From the NCBI RefSeq assembly GCF_003590775.1, contig NZ_QYUM01000002.1, positions 930,001-994,000 of the forward strand: a DNA stretch of 64,000 nucleotides. The letters run 5' to 3'. This document shows, piece after piece, positions 33,102 to 41,569 of this stretch (position 1 is the stretch's first letter; every line of letters begins with the position of its first letter). A program made the translations under genes and the position numbers. The notes under the pieces are model-generated. The model saw nothing but the letters and a program-made list of their open reading frames with translations. It searched no databases and was not told the origin of the DNA. This DNA is from Sphingomonas cavernae (GTDB lineage Bacteria > Pseudomonadota > Alphaproteobacteria > Sphingomonadales > Sphingomonadaceae).

Positions 33102-35804
33102 ATGAACACGCCGCATCTGCCCACCGACCTCGAGAAGCTGCTCGTCTCCACCAAGTTCGCGCCGCCAAGGATCGGCTCGCGCCATCTCGTACGCAGCCAC
33201 CTTCTCGCGGCACTGCGACGCGAACGGCATTGCCGGTTACTGCTGATCACGGGCAGTGCAGGATTCGGGAAGACGATCCTGCTCGCGCAGTGGCGACAGG
33301 AATTGATGAAGGCAGGCTCTCCGGTCGCCTGGCTGTCACTCAACCCCGACGAAAAGCAGTTTCCCAACTTCTGCACGCATCTCCTCGCCGCGTTTGCCCG
33401 GCTTGGCGTCGCGGTCCAGGACGAGCTGCCGCTGGCGCGCGAGGGCAATGCACAGCTCGACGGGCTCGTCGTCGCGATCGTGAACGGGGCGGCCGCTATC
33501 GACCATGACCTGTACCTGATCCTCGACGACTATCACCATGTCGAGGATCCCTGGGCGCACAAGCTCGTGCAGAAGCTGCTCGATCACGGCCCGCCCAATC
33601 TTCACATGATCATCGCCTCGCGCGCACTGCCTCCGCTGAGCGTCGCCAAGCTTCGCGTCATGGGGCAGGTCAGCGAGATCGAATGTGCCGATCTTCCCTT
33701 CGACGTCGCCGAAACGCGGACCTTCCTCGCCCAGAATATCGGCAATGCACGGCTCACCGCGGACGAGGTGCGGCAGATACACGACTTCACCAATGGCTGG
33801 CCGGCAAGCCTGCAGCTTGTGTCGATCGTGCTCAAGAACCGCCCCGAAAGCCGCGCGACACTGTCCAGCCTTGCCTGGCAATCGTCCGACCTGCAGCACT
33901 ATCTTGCCGAGGACGTCGTCGGTCATCTGCCCGTCGAACTGTCGGCCTTCATGGAGACACTCTCCATTTGCCGCCGGTTCAACGGATCGCTCGCGGAGGC
34001 GCTCACCGGCCGCGAGGATTCAGCAAGCCTGCTCGCCCGGATCGAGGATGAGAATCTGCTCATCACTCGGGCAGAGTCCGACAACCGGTCGCCCTGGTAT
34101 CGCTTCCACCCGCTCTTCGCCGAATTTCTGGCAGCACGCCTCGCACGCCGGGGACCAGATGCGATGAAGGCTCTGCATCGTCGCGCGAGCAATTGGTTTG
34201 CCGATCGCAGGCTCATCGTCGAGGCGGTCCGCCATGCGATGCTCGCGGACGATCTGGAAGGGGCGGTTGCGATCATCGAGCGCGCCGTTCCCGGCACATG
34301 GCAGCTCAGCTATCTCGGCCCGCTGCTCCATCTGGTCGAAAACCTGTCGCTGGATGCCATCGCGGCGCATCCACGCCTGCTCTATCTCGGCAGCCTGACG
34401 CTCGCGATGGCGGGAACGCCTTCTCGCGCTACGGCCTGGGCTGCGAAGCTCAACGAACATGCGAGAGACGACTGCGCGACGATGTTCAAGATCGCGCTGG
34501 TCAATGCGACGATCTCCTTTCAGCGCGACGATTCCGCGCAGAGCGTGACAAGTCTCGATTCTCGCCAGCTTGGTGAAGCTGGCAGCGCCTTCGAGCGCTA
34601 TGTTTATCTCATGATCCGCGCGATGTCGCTGGCCGCCGCCGGGCGGTTCATCGATGCGCTTCAGATTCTCGATCTCAACCCGATCCCGCCCGAGGACAAC
34701 GACAATGCGATGGCGCAAAGGGTTGCCGGCTGCCGGACCGTGATGCTGATCATGATGGGCAAGGTGGTTGAAGCGGAGAAGGTTGCGACCGTCGTATACG
34801 GCCGGTCGGCCGCCACCCACGGCCGTTCGTCGACCGGCGCCACGCTGAGCGCTGTGGGGCTCGCAGAAGTCTATTACGAACTTGATCGCATCGACGATGC
34901 GCGTGAATTGCTGGCAAACCGCCAGAGTAGCCTCAAGACCTCCTCGCCCCAGCTCATGATCTGGTCGACCCTCTGCGAGGTGCGGCTCGACCTGTTGCAG
35001 GATTCCGCTCACACCGCGCTGGCGCTGCTCGAGCGCCGCGCAAGCTACTTCCGTTCATTGGGGCTCGATCGCGCGCTGGCCTTTGTTGTCGGTGAGCAGG
35101 TCCGGATCCTCCTTGGATCGGGCAACGACAAACGTGCCGCGGAACTGGTCGCCGATCTGGACGCGATGGCATCGCGCGTCGACCCGACTCCCGCCTTTTC
35201 GTCGGAGATTCTGATTGTGGCAGGGCTCGCGCGCGCGCGACTTGCGCTGCATGCAGGCGATTGCGACTCGGCATTGCACGCCGCCCAGGGTGCTGACGAG
35301 ATCGCCAATAAAATTGGGCGCGGGCGACTGCGCATCAGCCTGGGCCTCGTTAGGACGCTCGCGCTCGACGCCACGACAAGAACCGAGAAAGCGTTGGAAC
35401 AATTGGCCCAACTCGTCCGCACGGGCGCGGAGTTGGGCCTGATCCGGACTTTTGTCGACGAAGGCGAAGCATTGCAAAAGCTGCTTGGCGGGCTGTTCGC
35501 GGCAAACCGGCTGGACAGTCGTTCGCAGGACTATCTGGAAAAGCTGCTCAAGCACTTCGGCAGCAACGACGGTCCCATTGCAGCCGATGCCGCCGATCCG
35601 CGGTCCAAGACACTGCTCACGCCCCGCGAGATCGAGATTTTGGGGCTGGTAGCCGCCGGGATGTCCAACAAGCGCATCGCGCTGACACTCAACATCACGC
35701 TAGAAACGGTGAAGTGGAATTTGAAGAACATCTTCATAAAGCTCGGCGTATCGAGCCGCTACGACGCGATGATCTGGGCGCGGCGCCAAGGGTTGATCGA
35801 CTAG
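33102..35804 (+). CDS. LAL-type (MalT-like) transcriptional activator
   Basis: 900 aa, the MalT size. An N-terminal STAND NTPase carries Walker A GSAGFGKT at 51-58 and a Walker-B-like YLILDDYHHVED at ~137-148. A long TPR-like helical region (~400-800) follows, and a LuxR-type HTH ends the protein (LTPREIEILGLVAAGMSNKR, then ETVKWNLKNIFIKLGVSSR). Members oligomerise with ATP and a small inducer and activate catabolic promoters. It lies inside the acyl-CoA catabolic block, divergent from one operon and convergent with another. Its TAG stop overlaps the TAG of the opposite-strand racemase gene in one CTAG. Confidence 0.93.
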   Translation: MNTPHLPTDLEKLLVSTKFAPPRIGSRHLVRSHLLAALRRERHCRLLLITGSAGFGKTILLAQWRQELMKAGSPVAWLSLNPDEKQFPNFCTHLLAAFARLGVAVQDELPLAREGNAQLDGLVVAIVNGAAAIDHDLYLILDDYHHVEDPWAHKLVQKLLDHGPPNLHMIIASRALPPLSVAKLRVMGQVSEIECADLPFDVAETRTFLAQNIGNARLTADEVRQIHDFTNGWPASLQLVSIVLKNRPESRATLSSLAWQSSDLQHYLAEDVVGHLPVELSAFMETLSICRRFNGSLAEALTGREDSASLLARIEDENLLITRAESDNRSPWYRFHPLFAEFLAARLARRGPDAMKALHRRASNWFADRRLIVEAVRHAMLADDLEGAVAIIERAVPGTWQLSYLGPLLHLVENLSLDAIAAHPRLLYLGSLTLAMAGTPSRATAWAAKLNEHARDDCATMFKIALVNATISFQRDDSAQSVTSLDSRQLGEAGSAFERYVYLMIRAMSLAAAGRFIDALQILDLNPIPPEDNDNAMAQRVAGCRTVMLIMMGKVVEAEKVATVVYGRSAATHGRSSTGATLSAVGLAEVYYELDRIDDARELLANRQSSLKTSSPQLMIWSTLCEVRLDLLQDSAHTALALLERRASYFRSLGLDRALAFVVGEQVRILLGSGNDKRAAELVADLDAMASRVDPTPAFSSEILIVAGLARARLALHAGDCDSALHAAQGADEIANKIGRGRLRISLGLVRTLALDATTRTEKALEQLAQLVRTGAELGLIRTFVDEGEALQKLLGGLFAANRLDSRSQDYLEKLLKHFGSNDGPIAADAADPRSKTLLTPREIEILGLVAAGMSNKRIALTLNITLETVKWNLKNIFIKLGVSSRYDAMIWARRQGLID

Positions 35805-36913
35805 CCGAAAGCCCAGTCGTCCAGTATCTCACCGGCATCGGTACGGACCGCACGGATCGAGCCGGGCAGGGACGCGGGCGTTCCTGAAAAGCGTGGAGCG
35901 GGCGCGGCCTGAAGCACGCCGTCGACTTCCCGATAGATGTCGCGCGCCGCCATATGCGGGTGCCTTGCCGCTTCGTCAGGATCGAGAACGGGCGCGAAAC
36001 AGGCGTCGGTTCCCTCGAGCAGCACACACCAATCGGCACGTGTGCGCATCGCGAACAGATCGCCGAAGCGCCTCTTGAGGTCTGGCCAGGACTTCGGCTC
36101 GCGGGTCTGCGCAAATTCGGGGTCGTCGGCCAGGCCCAGTTTCTCGCGCAGCTCGGCATAGAATTTCGGCTCAAGCGAACCCAGCGAAATGAAGTGGCCG
36201 TCGGAGCACCGGTATGTTGCGTACCAGGGAGGACCATCGAGAACACTCTCACCCCTTGTGGTCGTGAACTCGCCTGCCGCCTTCAGGCTCAAAAGAAGGT
36301 TCATCATATGTGCGCTGCCATCGACGATCGCGGCGTCGACCACCTGACCGTCGCCGGTCGTGCGGGCGTTCGTCACCGCCGCCAACAATCCAACCGCAAG
36401 GTAGAGCGCTCCACCGCCCATGTCGCCTACAAGGCTTGGCGGCGAAAAGGGAGGTTCTCCCGGCTCGCTCGAGTACCAGAGCGCGCCCGACAGCGCGATA
36501 TAGTTGATGTCATGGCCCGCTGCATGGGCGAGCGGCCCCTGCTGCCCCCAACCCGTCATCCGGCCGTAGACGAGCCGCGGATTGTGCTTGAGACAAATGT
36601 CAGGGCCGAGTCCCAACCGCTCCATGACGCCCGGGCGCATCCCCTCGATCAACACGTCGCATCGCTCGACCAGATCCAGGACCCGCGCGACATCGGCGGG
36701 CGACTTGAGGTCGGCCGCCATCGAGCGTTTGCCGCGTTGGGTGATGGCGGCGCTCCCGAGATCGATATTCTGCGCGTTCGGGACCGTGCGATCGACAACG
36801 ACCACATCGGCGCCGAGATCGGCGAGCAGCATTCCGCAAAAAGGCGTTGGGCCGATACCCGCGATCTCCAGCACCTTCAGGCCGGCGAGGGGGCCCTTCT
36901 TGTCAGCGGTCAT
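35801..36913 (-). CDS. CaiB/BaiF-family protein, alpha-methylacyl-CoA racemase-like
   Basis: 370 aa from the ATG at 36913 (ATGA overlap with the previous stop). The family N-terminus is present (PLAGLKVLEIAGIGPTPFCG and MLLADLGADVVVVDR). The segment AAGHDINYIALSGAL (~125-139) matches the His-containing active-site region of alpha-methylacyl-CoA racemases rather than formyl-CoA transferases. Racemases invert the (R)-2-methyl centre so acyl-CoA dehydrogenases can act. This points to a methyl-branched, isoprenoid or steroid-like side chain as substrate. CoA transfer is the alternative. Last gene of its operon. Confidence 0.85.
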   Translation of the reverse strand: MTADKKGPLAGLKVLEIAGIGPTPFCGMLLADLGADVVVVDRTVPNAQNIDLGSAAITQRGKRSMAADLKSPADVARVLDLVERCDVLIEGMRPGVMERLGLGPDICLKHNPRLVYGRMTGWGQQGPLAHAAGHDINYIALSGALWYSSEPGEPPFSPPSLVGDMGGGALYLAVGLLAAVTNARTTGDGQVVDAAIVDGSAHMMNLLLSLKAAGEFTTTRGESVLDGPPWYATYRCSDGHFISLGSLEPKFYAELREKLGLADDPEFAQTREPKSWPDLKRRFGDLFAMRTRADWCVLLEGTDACFAPVLDPDEAARHPHMAARDIYREVDGVLQAAPAPRFSGTPASLPGSIRAVRTDAGEILDDWAFG

Positions 36914-38064
36914 GCGTGTACGGCCCGAAGCTCGTCTTGAAGCGCCGCAGCGCATGCGGCCTCGTGAAGCGAGGAGCTGCCAAAGAGCGCATCGGCCACG
37001 ACCGCGCGCTTGAAATAATGGCCGATCGCGCATTCTTCGGTCATGCCGATGCCGCCGTGGAGCTGGATGCCCTGGCCGCAGACATTGCGCGCAGCCGTCG
37101 TGATCAGCGTCTTGGCTCCGTCAAGAACGCGCCGGTGTGTCGCAACGTCGTCATTCTCGAACGAAGCGAGCGCGGCGAACAGCATCGAGCGCGCAAGCTC
37201 CATCTCGGCCACCATGTCGGCCATGCGATGCTGCAGGCTCTGGAAGCTGCCGATCGGCACGCCAAATTGCTTTCGCGTGCGCAGATACTCTGCGGTGATC
37301 TCGATCGACCGTTCCATGCAGCCGACGAGCTCGGCGCACAGCGCCAGCATCGCGTGGGACAGCCCGTATTCCAGCCCATCCAGGCCGTCGGCCGCATTGC
37401 TCGATATGACGGTGGCGGGAACCTCTTCGAATGCCAGGTCCGCTGCCTCGGTGCCGTCGTGAAGCTTTGTAGCGGTCATGGAAAGACCCGCGGCGTCGGC
37501 CGCGACCAGAAACAGCCCCACCCCATTCCGATCGTTGATTGCTCCATCGCTGCGTGCGGACACGATGAACGCATCCACCCCGAGCCCGCCAAGCACCAGC
37601 GTTTTGCGCCCGCTGATCCTGTGCGTTGCGCCATCCTTGGTGGCCCGCGTCTCGACGATATGTGCGATGCCACGCGCGCCCTGCTCGCTATAGGCAAGCG
37701 CCAGCCGGCGCGACCCATCGCAAAGTAAAGGAAGCCATTCGCGGATGAGTGCCTGATTTCCGCTGGCGATGAGCACCTGCGTCGCGAGCACCGCGCTCCC
37801 GAGCCAAGGCCCTGCAAACAGGGCGCGGCCGAGCTGCTGGCTGATCACCGCAGTTTCGACGGCCGTGCCTCCCCATCCCCCCAGATCGCCGGGCACGGCC
37901 GCCGCCAGCCAGCCGTTCGCAGCAAAGGTGTCCCAACGGGACGCCCTCCTCTGATCGCCGGAACCGACCGACTTGGCTCGCGTCTCAAAGTCATATTCAG
38001 TCTGAATGAAGCGAGCGACGCTATCGCTCAGCAACTGCTGTTCGGTATTGAGTGTGAAGTCCAT
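36910..38064 (-). CDS. Acyl-CoA dehydrogenase (first of a tandem pair, divergent type)
   Basis: 384 aa. The N-terminus DFTLNTEQQLLSDSVARFIQ and C-terminal RNVCGQGIQLHGGIGMTEEC show the family. The middle FAD-contact region is poorly conserved compared with the next gene: the usual SEPxAGSD motif is replaced by LAYSEQGARGIAH. That pattern is common in the non-catalytic partner of alpha2-beta2 acyl-CoA dehydrogenases of steroid degradation. AGGAACG lies upstream of its ATG. It probably forms a heteromer with the 38075 product. Confidence 0.88.
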   Translation of the reverse strand: MDFTLNTEQQLLSDSVARFIQTEYDFETRAKSVGSGDQRRASRWDTFAANGWLAAAVPGDLGGWGGTAVETAVISQQLGRALFAGPWLGSAVLATQVLIASGNQALIREWLPLLCDGSRRLALAYSEQGARGIAHIVETRATKDGATHRISGRKTLVLGGLGVDAFIVSARSDGAINDRNGVGLFLVAADAAGLSMTATKLHDGTEAADLAFEEVPATVISSNAADGLDGLEYGLSHAMLALCAELVGCMERSIEITAEYLRTRKQFGVPIGSFQSLQHRMADMVAEMELARSMLFAALASFENDDVATHRRVLDGAKTLITTAARNVCGQGIQLHGGIGMTEECAIGHYFKRAVVADALFGSSSLHEAACAAALQDELRAVHA

Positions 38065-38074
38065 TGTCCGTTCC

Positions 38075-39229
38075 TCAGAGCCCGAACATCAGCTTGGCGA
38101 CGATGCCGCGCTGCACCTCGCTTGATCCGCCGTAGATCGTGGAGGCACGCCGGAAGAACATTTCCGCCGCGAGGTCGTTGGTGGATTGCGTGTCCGCCAC
38201 GGCACCGCTGTCGCCAAGCAACTCGACCATGAACACGCTCATGCGCTGCTGGAGGTCGGTCCCGCGCAGCTTGAGCATCGATCCCATCGCGTGGGCGAAG
38301 TGCCCCTGGTCGCCGTGGAGGGCGGCGGTGCGCTGGACCATCATTTCCACCGCGCGCAGCTCGGTTTCGAATAACGCGATCCGGTGTGCAACCTCGGGCC
38401 GGTCGATCAGCCGTGTCCCGCCGACGGATTGCGTCACGGCAAGCCGCCTCATTTCCCCCCGATAGCGCTTCAGCAACGGCAAATCTGCGGTGTAGGCGTG
38501 CTCGTTGTTGAGCAGGAACTTGGTGATGCTCCAGCCCATGTTTTCGGCGCCGATGAGATTGGCGGCGGGCACCTCGACCTCGTCGAAGAACACCTCGTTC
38601 AGATGGTGGTGCCCATCAATGCCCCAGATCGGTCGGACGGTGATCCCCGGCGTCTTCATGTCAACGAGGAGGAAGCTGATTCCTGCCTGCTTGCGTGCCT
38701 CAGGATCGGTGCGAACCAGCAGGAAGATCCAGTCTGCGCGGTGCGCGTTGGTCGTCCATATCTTCTGGCCGTTGACGACATAATGGTCGCCCCGGCGCTC
38801 GGCTTTCGTTCGCAACGACGCGAGGTCGGAACCCGCTCCGGGTTCGGAGAAACCCTGGCACCATTTGCGTTCGCCCTTCAGGATCGGTGGAGCGTGCTCC
38901 TGCCATTGCTCGGGCGTGGCGAAATGGTTGAGCACCGGGCCCAGGAGCTTCTGGGCGAAGGTGTCCTGTGTTGGAGTGCCTGCGGCGGAACATTCATCGT
39001 CGAATATGAGCCGCTGCTCGACGCTCCATCCCGTGCCGCCTCGATCAACCGGCCAGCTAGGCGCCGCCCATCCCTGCCCATGGAGGATCGCTTGCCATCG
39101 GCTCATCGCCTCGCGCGGCGAGAACATGCCGATCGACAGATGCGCGAGATCGACGGGCAGCTTTTCGCGCAGGAAGGTGCGGACCGTCTGGCGAAAGGCC
39201 TCAAGCTCGGGATCGGGGCGGAACTCCAC
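38075..39229 (-). CDS. Acyl-CoA dehydrogenase (second of a tandem pair)
   Basis: 384 aa from the GTG at 39229. Well conserved motifs are WCQGFSEPGAGSDLASLRTK (~128-147), HYVVNGQKIWTTNAHRADWI, and the C-terminal STIYGGSSEVQRGIVAKLMF. It looks catalytically complete, in contrast to its neighbour at 36910. The end QRGIVAKLMFGL is typical of FadE-type enzymes acting on large acyl-CoAs. It lies 10 nt from the 36910 gene and 3 nt from the thiolase gene. Confidence 0.92.
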   Translation of the reverse strand: MEFRPDPELEAFRQTVRTFLREKLPVDLAHLSIGMFSPREAMSRWQAILHGQGWAAPSWPVDRGGTGWSVEQRLIFDDECSAAGTPTQDTFAQKLLGPVLNHFATPEQWQEHAPPILKGERKWCQGFSEPGAGSDLASLRTKAERRGDHYVVNGQKIWTTNAHRADWIFLLVRTDPEARKQAGISFLLVDMKTPGITVRPIWGIDGHHHLNEVFFDEVEVPAANLIGAENMGWSITKFLLNNEHAYTADLPLLKRYRGEMRRLAVTQSVGGTRLIDRPEVAHRIALFETELRAVEMMVQRTAALHGDQGHFAHAMGSMLKLRGTDLQQRMSVFMVELLGDSGAVADTQSTNDLAAEMFFRRASTIYGGSSEVQRGIVAKLMFGL

Positions 39230-39232
39230 GCG

Positions 39233-40414
39233 TCAGTTCCGGTACATGGTGACGACGCACGCGCCGCCGACGCCGACATTGTGCTGAAGTGCTACGCGAG
39301 CCCCCTCGACCTGGCGCGCGTCCGCCGTGCCGCGAAGCTGCTGCGTCAGCTCGACGCACTGGGCGAGCCCCGTCGCACCGATCGGGTGCCCCTTGGACAG
39401 GAGACCGCCCGACGGATTGACGACGTAGCGTCCACCATAGGTGTTGTCGCCGTCGTCGATGAATTTCTGTGCGCCGCCCTCGGGACAGAGGCCGAGCGCT
39501 TCGTAGATGATAAGCTCGTTGTGCGCGAAGCAGTCATGGAGTTCGACGACGTCGACATCGTCGGGTCCGATGCCGGTGGCATGATAGAGCTGTTCCGCCG
39601 CGCGCTGTGCCATCCCGTAACCGACGACCCGGCGCATGTCCTGGCTTTCGAAGGTATCGGCGGTATCGGTGGTCATGGCCTGTCCCGCGATCCAGACGCG
39701 GGTGTCGAGCCCGAATTTCTTCGCAGCGTCCTCGCTGCACAGCACCGCAGCAGCCGCCCCGCATGTCGGCGGACACGCCATCAGGCGGGTCATCACGCCC
39801 GGCCAGATCACCTGGTCGGCCATGACTTCCTCGGCCGTCACTTCCTTTCGAAAGACCGCGAGCGGGTTGCGCGCCGCGTGCCGGCTTGCCTTGGCGCGGA
39901 TTTTGGCGAAGGATTCGAGCGGCGTGCCATGGCGCTTCATGTGATCGAAGCCAGCACCGCCGAATAAGCGGATTGCCGTCGGTATGTCGGATGCGCCGAG
40001 AATGTCCCTGGCGCTGTCCTCGAAGCGCTCGGTCGATTTGGGCCGGTCACGGAAGACCGCGCCGAGCGCTCCCGGATTCATCTGCTCGAAGCCGACCGCG
40101 AGCACCACGTCCGCCACGCCGGTTTCGATCGCCCGCCGTGCAAGATAGATTGCGTTGGATCCGGTCGAACAGGCGTTGTTGACGTTGAAGATGGGAATGC
40201 CGGTCAGCCCGACTTCGTAAAGCGCACGCTGGCCGCTGCAGGTGTCTCCGTAGATGTAACCGGCATAGGCCTCCTCGACCGCGCCGTAGCCGATGCCCGC
40301 GTCCGCCAGTGCCAAGCGCGTGGCGGCCGCGCCCATCTTCTCATAGCTCTCGCTCGCGCCCGGCTTGGCAAAGGGAACCATACCGACGCCGGCAACGAAG
40401 GTCTTGCGTGTCAT
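39233..40414 (-). CDS. SCPx-like thiolase
   Basis: 393 aa. The nucleophile Cys is in FNVNNACSTGSNAIYLARRA (~80-99), the His in VVELHDCFAHNELIIYEAL and the C-terminal motif is KGHPIGATGLAQCVELTQQL. It is closest in type to human SCPx thiolase, which cleaves branched 3-oxoacyl-CoAs. It differs clearly from the thiolase at 30940, so the block has two thiolytic steps or two substrates. It sits between the MFE-2-like dehydrogenase and the acyl-CoA dehydrogenase pair in one operon. Confidence 0.92.
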   Translation of the reverse strand: MTRKTFVAGVGMVPFAKPGASESYEKMGAAATRLALADAGIGYGAVEEAYAGYIYGDTCSGQRALYEVGLTGIPIFNVNNACSTGSNAIYLARRAIETGVADVVLAVGFEQMNPGALGAVFRDRPKSTERFEDSARDILGASDIPTAIRLFGGAGFDHMKRHGTPLESFAKIRAKASRHAARNPLAVFRKEVTAEEVMADQVIWPGVMTRLMACPPTCGAAAAVLCSEDAAKKFGLDTRVWIAGQAMTTDTADTFESQDMRRVVGYGMAQRAAEQLYHATGIGPDDVDVVELHDCFAHNELIIYEALGLCPEGGAQKFIDDGDNTYGGRYVVNPSGGLLSKGHPIGATGLAQCVELTQQLRGTADARQVEGARVALQHNVGVGGACVVTMYRN

Positions 40415-40444
40415 CTGTCAGCCCTCCGGGCAATTGCGTGTGGG

Positions 40445-41338
40445 TCAGAGCTTACCGAGGCCGAGCGCCGATTGGACGAAGGCATTCTCGGGAAGGAGTT
40501 CGTTTTCGCGGCCGCCGATTTTTTCGAACTGCGTCGCCACGGTTTCCGGGGACATCGCATCGGCATCGACGCGGACCCCGCGCGTCAAGGTGATGTAGGC
40601 GCGCTGGAAGCCGCCGGCGCCCGCCGCCAGTGTCGTGCGGTTGGGTGCCCCCTCGCTGACGAGGAAAAGCGCGGCAGGCACGACGGTCTCGGAGCCCATC
40701 TTCTCCAGCACCTCGGCGGGGAGGATGTCCTCGGTCATGCGCGTCGCGGCGGCGGGCGCGATCGTGTTCACATGGACGTTGTTTTTCGCGCCCTCGATGC
40801 CGAGCGAATTCATGAAGCCGACAAGGCCGAGCTTGGCCGCACCATAGTTGGACTGGCCGAAATTGCCGTAGAGGCCGGTCGACGAGGTGGTCATCAGGAT
40901 GCGGCCGTAGTTCTGTTCGCGCATCGTGTCCCACACCGCCTTGGTGCAGATCGCCGAACCCATCAGATGGACGTCGAGCACCAGACGAAAGTCGGCGATC
41001 GACATCTTGGCGAAACTTTTGTCGCGCAGGATCCCGGCGTTGTTGATCAGGATGTCGATGCGGCCCCACTTGGCCTTGGCTTCCGCAACCATCGCCGCGA
41101 CATTGTTCTCATCGGTCACGCTGCCAGCGTTGGCGAATGCTTCACCGCCCATTGCGATGATCTCGTCGACCACCACCTGAGCTGCGGTCCCCGAGGTGCC
41201 CGTGCCGTCGCGCGCACCGCCCAGGTCGTTGACAACAAGCTTGGCGCCGCGGCGTGCCAGCTCAAGCGCATAGGCCCGTCCGAGCCCGTTTCCTGCTCCC
41301 GTCACGATGGCAACGCGGCCCTCGAAGCCGATAGTCAT
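40445..41338 (-). CDS. MFE-2-like (3R)-hydroxyacyl-CoA dehydrogenase (SDR)
   Basis: 297 aa. The Rossmann motif VTGAGNGLGRAYALELARRG and the following VVNDLGGARDG are typical of the dehydrogenase domain of peroxisomal multifunctional enzyme type 2 (17-beta-HSD4). The catalytic Ser and YxxxK are in TTSSTGLYGNFGQSNYGAAK (~148-167). It oxidises (3R)-hydroxyacyl-CoA with NAD+, consistent with the MaoC hydratase pair, which makes the R form. It is the first gene of its operon; its promoter region carries G-rich motifs. Confidence 0.92.
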   Translation of the reverse strand: MTIGFEGRVAIVTGAGNGLGRAYALELARRGAKLVVNDLGGARDGTGTSGTAAQVVVDEIIAMGGEAFANAGSVTDENNVAAMVAEAKAKWGRIDILINNAGILRDKSFAKMSIADFRLVLDVHLMGSAICTKAVWDTMREQNYGRILMTTSSTGLYGNFGQSNYGAAKLGLVGFMNSLGIEGAKNNVHVNTIAPAAATRMTEDILPAEVLEKMGSETVVPAALFLVSEGAPNRTTLAAGAGGFQRAYITLTRGVRVDADAMSPETVATQFEKIGGRENELLPENAFVQSALGLGKL

Positions 41339-41399
41339 TGATCTTGTCCCTTCAGATTTCTGTCAGAGGCAATAGGATCGGGCAACGCGGCTCTTGGCA

Positions 41400-41492
41400 C
41401 CTCCCCAAGGAGAGGGGGGCGCGATCTGCCGCTGAGGGGGCGCTACGCAACACGGCCGATGCACGCTAGAATGCCCCCTCCCGGAGGGGGGT
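41400..41492. promoter_or_regulatory. G-rich motifs in the divergent promoter region of dehydrogenase and acyl-CoA ligase genes
   Basis: Three G-rich tracts are seen: CCTCCCCAAGGAGAGGGGGG at 41400-41419, TGAGGGGGCGC at ~41433-41443 and CCCCCTCCCGGAGGGGGG at ~41474-41491. The first, read on the minus strand, contains CTTGGGGAGG, as found upstream of the LAL gene. They may bind the LAL activator, or be copies of a dispersed intergenic repeat. Confidence 0.4.
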
Positions 41493-41569
41493 AGGCGCAT
41501 GCCGGCGGGCTGATAGTCCTTGCCGGACAAAGTGCGCGAAGAATTGCGCCGGGAGAGGGTAGACGAGGC

